Origin: JBBSJT01 sp041691015
GTDB lineage: Bacteria; Chlamydiota; Chlamydiia; Chlamydiales; Parachlamydiaceae
DNA length: 10,780 bases
Assembly (NCBI GenBank): GCA_041691015.1
Contig: JBEPVN010000083.1
Location: 1 to 10,780, forward strand
Direction: 5' to 3'
Part shown: in pieces, positions 1-4,008 of the stretch
Numbering within the stretch: the stretch's first letter is position 1
How the letters are laid out: each line of letters begins with the position of its first letter
Notes under the pieces: generated by a model
Told to the model about the DNA's origin: nothing
Databases searched by the model: none
Seen by the model: only the letters and a program-made list of their open reading frames with translations
Made by a program: the position numbers and the translations under genes

Positions 1-6
1 ATTTTA

Positions 7-208
7 ACGTCGCTTCGCTTTGGTTAAAATTTGGTGTGGGCTACAAAATGAGATAAAAAAGATGCAAAAAAGAAAAAATCAACAAAGTCGAGACAGAGAC
101 CACAGACAGAGAGGGACTTAATCATTTGATGTGATTTTTCGAAGCGGAAAACAACTCAAAAACAACACCCTAGCCCATAGTGACTGGAAGTCCGATGCGA
201 AGCGACGT
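7..208. repeat. 12-bp inverted repeat enclosing about 178 bp
   Basis: The arms at 7-18 and 197-208 are perfect reverse complements. A second complementary pair at 37-43 and 171-177 is nested inside with similar spacing. Nested complementary pairs are expected for a folded RNA. Terminal inverted repeats would also suit a miniature mobile element, but no flanking target duplication was found. Confidence 0.5.
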
Positions 209-231
209 GACGACTCAAACTAAAACAATAT

Positions 232-260
232 TTAACATGTATACACTTAAAACAAATATT
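232..260 (+). promoter_or_regulatory. Possible sigma70-type promoter for the gene at 335
   Basis: TTAACA at 232-237 (5 of 6 to the -35 consensus) lies 17 bp before AATATT at 255-260 (4 of 6 to the -10 consensus). The setting is very AT-rich, so chance matches are likely. A start near 267 would give a leader of about 68 nt. Confidence 0.25.
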
Positions 261-334
261 TGATAAAATAAAGATAGGGATTAAAGCTTAAAAGTTTTTG
301 TTAAAATGAAGTAAATTATCATGGAGGATATTTT

Positions 335-670
335 ATGGATTTATCATCTAGTCATCCCATTCAAAATTCCGGCACAGAAAAACTCCATCAAGCCGCAAAA
401 AACTATTTTTCTCCAGGAAAGCTGTGGAGCGGAAGAAAAATCACAGACAAAGCTCTAGCGGTGGGCGCTGTAGTATCCTATGGGACTGTAGCTATTCTAA
501 TTATCATGGAGGGAATTAAACTCGGGACCAGGAAATACGAATCAAGTAAAGATCTCCCTGCAAAATTCACCGAACATGATGACCTGCCGCCTTTTAAGAA
601 TCTAAGATCATCCGATCCGAATAATTACACTTATAAAAGCGTCATGGGCATTCAAATGGTTGATTTTTAA
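335..670 (+). CDS. Unrecognised small protein with one membrane segment
   Basis: I do not recognise this 111-residue protein. The ATG is preceded by GGAGG at 323-327 with 7-nt spacing, one of the best ribosome-binding sites in the window, so the start is well supported. Residues 1-39 are polar and basic. Residues about 40-58 (ALAVGAVVSY and following) are hydrophobic enough for one transmembrane helix, with Arg/Lys on both sides (R34, K35, K39 before; K62, R66, K67 after). Residues 63-111 are polar, with an acidic and proline-containing stretch (HDDLPPF). There is no typical signal-peptide cleavage site, so a single-pass membrane protein is the simplest reading. It may be a chlamydia-specific membrane or inclusion protein, but no bilobed hydrophobic domain typical of Inc proteins is seen. 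It stands alone, with about 450 bp of non-coding DNA downstream. Confidence 0.7.
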   Translation: MDLSSSHPIQNSGTEKLHQAAKNYFSPGKLWSGRKITDKALAVGAVVSYGTVAILIIMEGIKLGTRKYESSKDLPAKFTEHDDLPPFKNLRSSDPNNYTYKSVMGIQMVDF

Positions 671-771
671 AGAGATAGGTATTGTCACCTCCAGTTGATT
701 ACCTTTACTTGCCTTATTTTAAAAAGAGAGCGTCCATTGTTAACTGTTGATTAATAAGTTCAATAGAGTGA

Positions 772-826
772 AATATTTTCTTTCACGCCGTAAGGCGTAA
801 TCATTGTAAGAAATATTGTTTTTTTT
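772..826 (+). terminator. Compound hairpin with GNRA-type tetraloop, then T8
   Basis: An outer stem pairs 772-782 with 808-817 (10 bp, one bulged T). It holds an inner 5-bp stem, ACGCC at 785-789 and GGCGT at 794-798, closed by a GTAA loop. The outer arm is followed after one G by eight T at 819-826. This could be the intrinsic terminator of the gene at 335-670, which stops about 100 nt earlier, or a structured RNA element in its 3' untranslated region. Confidence 0.45.
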
Positions 827-954
827 GTTCCTGTAACTTTTTGGAAAACCTGTTTTTTTCTTTCAAGATCTTTCGCATATTTACCTGTGATCTCATATTA
901 GCCTTTTTTGGCAAATAATACTCAATACTTAGCCAAAAGTCCATAAAAAAGCAT

Positions 955-996
955 AGATATGGCTGATTATACATCTATATCTAGCCATATCTTTTT
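955..996 (+). terminator. Intrinsic terminator, 10-bp stem
   Basis: AGATATGGCT at 955-964 pairs perfectly with AGCCATATCT at 983-992, with an 18-nt loop, and a T-run covers 992-996 followed by ATTA. On the opposite strand the stem is followed within 4 nt by six T, so it could work both ways. It would isolate the gene at 1121 from upstream transcription. Confidence 0.6.
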
Positions 997-1034
997 ATTA
1001 CAACCACTTTACTTTAAATATATTATGTATTTTC

Positions 1035-1116
1035 TCTAAAGGAAGCTATTGACTACTCTTCTTGAATAAGGCATAGTTTACATCTTAACTTATTATACAA
1101 ATTTCTAAAGGAAGCT
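1035..1116 (+). repeat. 13-bp direct repeat of a ribosome-binding-site box
   Basis: TCTAAAGGAAGCT occurs at 1035-1047 and again at 1104-1116, 69 bp apart. The second copy is the Shine-Dalgarno of the gene at 1121 (AAGGA, 8 nt before ATG). The first copy precedes a TTG at 1049 by a usable distance; that TTG opens a six-codon frame ending at TAA 1067-1069. Confidence 0.6.
1049..1077 (+). promoter_or_regulatory. Candidate promoter of the GNAT-like gene
   Basis: TTGACT at 1049-1054 (5 of 6) and CATAGT at 1072-1077 (4 of 6) are 17 bp apart. Transcription would start near 1084, giving a leader of about 37 nt. No better-spaced pair was found before the gene. Confidence 0.4.
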
Positions 1117-1120
1117 TTCG

Positions 1121-1870
1121 ATGAATGACTTAAAAATGGATTGGCTGACATATGCAAATACAGCGCTTCCAAATGATAAAATTTCTACAGTCGATAGCAA
1201 AGACCGTGCCTTAATAATTGAATGGAAAAAAACTACTATTCTTTCTCAAGATCTAGCTGCATTCAAAAAAGACCTCTCCGATCTCGCAGCAGAAAAAATT
1301 TCCAAAATCGAGCTTACGTTTTTGAAAGCAAATAGAGAAGCTGCCTCCAGTGAATTATTTCTTAGAGCATGCAAACCTCTACTGGATAATGGAACAGAGA
1401 ATGCGGATTGGAATGCAATCCAAAAGACAATAGAATCATCCGTGAGGCAATTTTACCTTGCTGATCTTTCTAAATTCGGACCGGATATGATCAAGCCGCT
1501 ATTAAGCGACCTATTTTTTTGCGTTACAGCTACAAGACCTGGTGAAAAAGAACCTCAAGGCTTGCTTTTATTCTCTGTTACTCCTGCTTTGCCTTTTGGG
1601 GATGTGAAGGTCATCAATTTCTTTATGAGGGAAGAGAGCTCAAGCAAAGATCTACAGAATGTCCTCATGGGGATTATTTTTAAAATACTCCCGCAAACAA
1701 AACGCATTTTCCTCTTTGCCAGGCCAACCGATTCTGAAACTTTAGAAATGTATCATGCTATGGGCTTTAGAAAGGATGAAAATCCTTTTCAAGACTTAAA
1801 TCATACAATCAACTCATCTTATATGACTTCTCTAGAATATAGAATCGAGAATTCAAAAATTCTTCAATAG
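1121..1870 (+). CDS. GNAT-like protein, possible N-acetyltransferase
   Basis: This 249-residue protein has an N-terminal half I do not recognise and a C-terminal half resembling a GNAT acetyltransferase fold. Around residue 147 a strand pair begins (GLLLFSVT), followed by a second strand (VKVINFFMRE), a helix, a strand (KRIFLFAR) and then R201-PTDSETLEMYHAMGF-R217. That last block matches the usual GNAT ending, in which an Arg-Pro-Thr-like turn, a helix with Tyr and a Gly-Phe close the fold. The acetyl-CoA pyrophosphate loop (R-x-x-G-x-G/A) is not evident: the matching place reads EESSSKDLQNVL. It may be a divergent or inactive member. The start has AAGGA 8 nt upstream. The gene converges on tsf and shares its terminator; no substrate can be inferred. 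GNAT-like fold likely; enzymatic function uncertain. Confidence 0.65.
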   Translation: MNDLKMDWLTYANTALPNDKISTVDSKDRALIIEWKKTTILSQDLAAFKKDLSDLAAEKISKIELTFLKANREAASSELFLRACKPLLDNGTENADWNAIQKTIESSVRQFYLADLSKFGPDMIKPLLSDLFFCVTATRPGEKEPQGLLLFSVTPALPFGDVKVINFFMREESSSKDLQNVLMGIIFKILPQTKRIFLFARPTDSETLEMYHAMGFRKDENPFQDLNHTINSSYMTSLEYRIENSKILQ

Positions 1871-1873
1871 GAA

Positions 1874-1925
1874 TATTAAAAATAAAAAACCCTGAAATTA
1901 GCTTTAAGGCAAAATTTCAGGGTTT
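1874..1925 (-). terminator. Bidirectional terminator between tsf and the GNAT-like gene
   Basis: A perfect 13-bp stem, AAACCCTGAAATT at 1887-1899 with AATTTCAGGGTTT at 1913-1925, has a 13-nt loop. Read leftward it is followed by TTTTTTATTTTT (ending near 1878), a strong terminator for rpsB-tsf. Read rightward the T-tract is only GGTTTATAG, so it is weaker for the gene ending at 1870. Confidence 0.85.
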
Positions 1926-1948
1926 ATAGCTACTTCAAAGATTGTGGC

Positions 1949-2800
1949 TTATTGGCCGACATTCCATCTAATGAAATTAGTCACTTGTAATTGCTTACCG
2001 TTTTCTTTTCCATGTTGTTTGACAAGCTCTTCAACTGTAATCTGATCATTTTTGATGTATTTTTGGTTAATCAAACATACCTGATCATAATAAGCTTTTA
2101 GTTTGCCTTCGATGATTTTTTCCATCATGTTAGCAGGCTTGCCTTGCATTTGTCCGGCTGCAATGTCTTTTTCTGCTGTAATAATGCTCTCTGGCACTTT
2201 TTCAGCTGATAGATATTCTGGAGACGCTGCTGCAACATGCATTGCGATATCTTTTGCCAAAGCTTCTTCACCGTTACTACCTGTAATTTCAACAAGAGTC
2301 ACAAGCTTACCGCCTTGGTGCGAATAAGTCGCAATTGACTTGTCAGAAACCTTGGCAATTGTGATAAAGCGTTTAATTTGGATATTTTCTCCAATTGCCT
2401 GAACAATTGTTGCACGGTATTCATCATTTGTCAATGAAGGATCTTTTTTAGATTTTTGGCTTAAAAATGTTTCTAAAGAAGATGGATTGCTGTTTGCAAT
2501 ATCTTCTGTGATACTTTTAAGGAAATCTTGGAAACGATCGTTTTTTACAACAAAGTCTGTCTCTGCATTGACTTCAACAATTGCGATGCGGTTATTATTT
2601 TCATAAACTCCGATCATGCCTTCGTTTGCAGTACGACCCTCTTTCTTAACAGCAGATGCCATGCCGGCTTTACGAAGATTTGCAATAGCAAGCTCCATAT
2701 CGCCTTTAGCTTCTTCCAAAGCTTCTTTGCATTTGCCCATGCCAACGCCTGTGCGCTCACGTAACTCTTTGATCATTGTTGCTGTAATTTGCACTGACAT
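1949..2800 (-). CDS. tsf: Translation elongation factor Ts
   Basis: EF-Ts is the nucleotide exchange factor that removes GDP from EF-Tu in the cytosol. The 283-residue length is normal for the family. The N-terminal UBA-like domain (about residues 4-45) carries the signature LRERTGVGMGKCKEAL. The second family signature, T81-DFVVKNDRF-90, includes the Asp-Phe that wedges into EF-Tu. Two core dimerisation-type subdomains follow to about residue 270. ATG is well placed: AAGGA lies 8 nt upstream, inside the last codons of rpsB, and only 4 nt separate the rpsB stop from this start, so the two genes are translationally coupled. Expected transcription is from rpsB through tsf to the terminator at 1874-1925. 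Unlike Chlamydia as I recall it, pyrH does not follow. Identification is certain. Confidence 0.98.
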   Translation of the reverse strand: MSVQITATMIKELRERTGVGMGKCKEALEEAKGDMELAIANLRKAGMASAVKKEGRTANEGMIGVYENNNRIAIVEVNAETDFVVKNDRFQDFLKSITEDIANSNPSSLETFLSQKSKKDPSLTNDEYRATIVQAIGENIQIKRFITIAKVSDKSIATYSHQGGKLVTLVEITGSNGEEALAKDIAMHVAAASPEYLSAEKVPESIITAEKDIAAGQMQGKPANMMEKIIEGKLKAYYDQVCLINQKYIKNDQITVEELVKQHGKENGKQLQVTNFIRWNVGQ

Positions 2801-2804
2801 ATGA

Positions 2805-3593
2805 TTAGTCCTTGTTCATCATTTCAATTTTGTCTTCTTCAACGCGAAGACGAATGCTTTCTTCTTCGTCCATATCTGCTTCATCGCCTTTGTTAAATGA
2901 AACTCTCATCTCGTTTTTCTTGTCTACAATTGCTTGCGCAAGTGTTTGCAAGATCAACTTAATGCTTTTTAGAGCATCATCATTACAAGCAATGACGTGT
3001 TGGATCGGGTCAGGATTACAATTCGTATCGACAAGGGCCATCACAGGAATGCCAAGTTTGTTAGCTTCAGAAACAGCCAAATGCTCTTTGCTTGGATCTA
3101 CAACAACAACTAAGCCAGGAGCTTTTCTCATTGTGCGGATACCGGAAAGTGTTTTGTCCAGTTTAATTTGATCTTTTGTCAAAAGCGATAATTCTTTTTT
3201 AGTCAAATGATCTGCTTGTGTGGAAATGCGTTTTTCAATGACTTCCAATTTTTTAACAGACTGACGGATTGTGCTTAAGTTAGTAAGCATGCCCCCAAGC
3301 CAGCGTTCGCACACATAAAATTCATCGCAAAGCTCTGCAAGCTCGCGGATAACCACTTTAGCTTGCTTTTTAGTGCCAACAAAAAGGATTGTTTTATGTT
3401 GAGCGACAACTTCTTGAATAACTTCAACAGCAGCGCGTACTTGCTGAAGAGTTTTTGCAAGGTCGATGATATAAATTCCGTTGCGAGCTTCAAAAATGAA
3501 ACGTTTCATTTTTGGATTCCAACGGCGAGTCTGATGCCCAAAATGAGCGCCAGCTTCTAATAATTCTTTAATGGTAAGAGGTTGATGTGCCAA
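2805..3593 (-). CDS. rpsB: 30S ribosomal protein S2
   Basis: S2 is a structural protein of the small ribosomal subunit. The family hallmark GAHFGHQTRRWNPKM lies near the N-terminus, followed by NGIYIIDLAKT. The middle block LFVGTKKQAK and the C-terminal VDPSKEHLAV and LVDTNCNPD are also typical. An acidic tail follows (DEADMDEEE). No ATG exists near the true N-terminus. The start chosen is TTG at 3591-3593, giving 262 residues beginning MAHQPLTIKELLEAG: AAAGGGA at 3600-3606 lies 6 nt before it, and family members usually start only a few residues before the LTIKELLEAG block. The open frame extends to another TTG at 3624-3626 (273 residues), where the only purine-rich sequence abuts the codon. 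The gene is followed by tsf after 4 nt. Identification is certain; the exact start is likely but not proven. Confidence 0.96.
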   Translation of the reverse strand: MAHQPLTIKELLEAGAHFGHQTRRWNPKMKRFIFEARNGIYIIDLAKTLQQVRAAVEVIQEVVAQHKTILFVGTKKQAKVVIRELAELCDEFYVCERWLGGMLTNLSTIRQSVKKLEVIEKRISTQADHLTKKELSLLTKDQIKLDKTLSGIRTMRKAPGLVVVVDPSKEHLAVSEANKLGIPVMALVDTNCNPDPIQHVIACNDDALKSIKLILQTLAQAIVDKKNEMRVSFNKGDEADMDEEESIRLRVEEDKIEMMNKD

Positions 3594-3599
3594 GCCTTG

Positions 3600-3606
3600 T
3601 CCCTTT
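3600..3606 (-). promoter_or_regulatory. Ribosome-binding site deciding the rpsB TTG start
   Basis: Read leftward the bases are AAAGGGA, then six bases, then TTG at 3593-3591. This is the only good Shine-Dalgarno near the 5' end of rpsB, and it favours the shorter protein over the TTG at 3626. Confidence 0.65.
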
Positions 3607-3663
3607 ATTTTGACGACGGCATCCAATCCTATAGACTGGATTTCGGTCTTGGTTAATAATAAT

Positions 3664-3687
3664 GATAGATTTCAAATTAAATCTATC
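3664..3687 (-). promoter_or_regulatory. Hairpin in the rpsB leader
   Basis: GATAGATTT at 3664-3672 and AAATCTATC at 3679-3687 pair perfectly (9 bp, 6-nt loop). The hairpin lies about 70 nt before the proposed rpsB start. No T-run follows in the leftward direction, so it is a poor terminator. It could be part of a regulatory leader, since S2 represses its own operon in E. coli; that role here is inference. Confidence 0.4.
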
Positions 3688-3707
3688 TAGTTTAATTTTT
3701 ATAAAAT

Positions 3708-3790
3708 TATACCCAAGCAAATCCAAGAACCTCTTGTTTTTTTAAGTTTTATCTTAAAATTTAACAGGTTGTTGAATTTGCTCGGGTATA
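3708..3790 (-). ncRNA. Long imperfect hairpin between tRNA-Gly and rpsB
   Basis: The outer arms 3708-3726 and 3772-3790 pair over 19 bp. In the leftward transcript all 19 positions pair, with two G-U wobbles; on the other strand the same two positions are A-C mismatches, so the structure suits RNA read leftward. Beyond one mismatch, AACCT at 3728-3732 pairs with AGGTT at 3766-3770, and a further hairpin (3740-3746 with 3753-3759) caps it. The base lies 4 nt from the tRNA acceptor stem. It may be a tRNA 3' trailer structure, an attenuator, or part of the rpsB leader. TATAAT at the edge of the arm (leftward, 3710-3705) could also be an rpsB -10 box with a poor -35. Confidence 0.55.
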
Positions 3791-3793
3791 AAA

Positions 3794-3864
3794 AGCGCCT
3801 GGTCAGAATCGAACTGACGCTAGTAGCTTGGAAGGCTACAGTTCTACCATTGAACTACAGGCGC
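3794..3864 (-). tRNA. tRNA-Gly, anticodon UCC
   Basis: Read leftward from 3864 the cloverleaf is complete: acceptor GCGCCTG pairs with CAGGCGC, the D arm is GTTC with GAAC around AATGGTA, the anticodon stem is GTAGC with GCTAC around the loop CTTCCAA (anticodon TCC, reading GGA and GGG), and the T arm is GTCAG with CTGAC around TTCGATT. The discriminator is T at 3794 and CCA is not encoded. It lies directly upstream of rpsB in the same direction, the place I recall for tRNA-Gly in Chlamydia. Confidence 0.97.
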
Positions 3865-3893
3865 AGACAGTATGCTTTATGTTTTAAGTGACA

Positions 3894-3922
3894 ATTATGT
3901 AAATATTCGATTTTTTTTGCAA
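3894..3922 (-). promoter_or_regulatory. Promoter of tRNA-Gly, possibly also of rpsB-tsf
   Basis: Read leftward, TTGCAA at 3922-3917 (4 of 6) and CATAAT at 3899-3894 (5 of 6) are exactly 17 bp apart, with an A-tract between. Transcription would begin about 20-25 nt before the mature tRNA 5' end at 3864. Confidence 0.6.
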
Positions 3923-3956
3923 CCATTTTTTATATTTTTTCGAATTTTTCTTGAAA

Positions 3957-3962
3957 TATACT
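3957..3962 (+). promoter_or_regulatory. Possible -10 box of pbpB
   Basis: TATACT matches the -10 consensus at 5 of 6 positions. The -35 region at optimal spacing is only a T-rich run (ATTTTT at 3934-3939). A start near 3969 would put the hairpin at 3967-4001 at the very 5' end of the mRNA. Confidence 0.35.
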
Positions 3963-3966
3963 TCTA

Positions 3967-4001
3967 CAGGGTACACACTGAAGGTTAAAAAACATACCCT
4001 G
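3967..4001 (+). promoter_or_regulatory. Hairpin immediately upstream of the pbpB start codon
   Basis: CAGGGTA at 3967-3973 pairs with TACCCTG at 3995-4001 (7 bp, 21-nt loop). The stem ends 7 nt before the ATG. The only Shine-Dalgarno-like bases, GAAGG at 3980-3984, sit inside the loop. Folding would bring that sequence close to the start codon in space, or a repressor could bind the symmetric DNA. Function is inferred only. Confidence 0.4.
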
Positions 4002-4008
4002 CAAAAAA

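Larger units (their letters stand above)
1..334. other. Non-coding region with nested inverted repeats
   Basis: No convincing gene is visible here. A perfect 12-bp inverted repeat, ACGTCGCTTCGC at 7-18 and GCGAAGCGACGT at 197-208, encloses a 7-bp pair, TGGGCTA at 37-43 and TAGCCCA at 171-177. The offsets between outer and inner pairs are nearly equal (18 and 19 nt). A local hairpin, ATTTTAAC at 1-8 with GTTAAAAT at 23-30, competes with the outer arm. Short additional pairs exist, such as GGACTT at 114-119 with AAGTCC at 188-193. From about 209 on the sequence is AT-rich and holds the leader of the gene at 335. The region could be a structured RNA or a small palindromic element; the sequence alone does not decide. 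Confidence 0.5.
671..1120. other. Non-coding region with two terminator-like hairpins
   Basis: No protein-like reading frame is seen. The stretch holds a compound hairpin with a T-run (772-826), a strong hairpin with a T-run (955-996), a possible promoter (1049-1077) and a 13-bp direct repeat carrying a ribosome-binding site (1035-1047 and 1104-1116). Two terminator-like structures with no gene between them leave room for a short transcript in 827-954, but no promoter for one was identified. Confidence 0.5.

Noticed and set aside
684..692. Perfect anti-Shine-Dalgarno match GGAGGTGAC on the minus strand
   Set aside because: No start codon follows at a usable distance, so no gene can be attached to it.
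3275..3493. Leftward frame of 72 codons inside rpsB
   Set aside because: It overlaps certain S2 coding sequence in another frame and has no family resemblance.
2103..3560. Open frames on the + strand across tsf and rpsB (for example 2103-2327, 2616-2804, 2812-3171)
   Set aside because: They are antisense to two certain translation genes, have serine-, alanine- and isoleucine-rich low-information sequence, and lack ribosome-binding sites.
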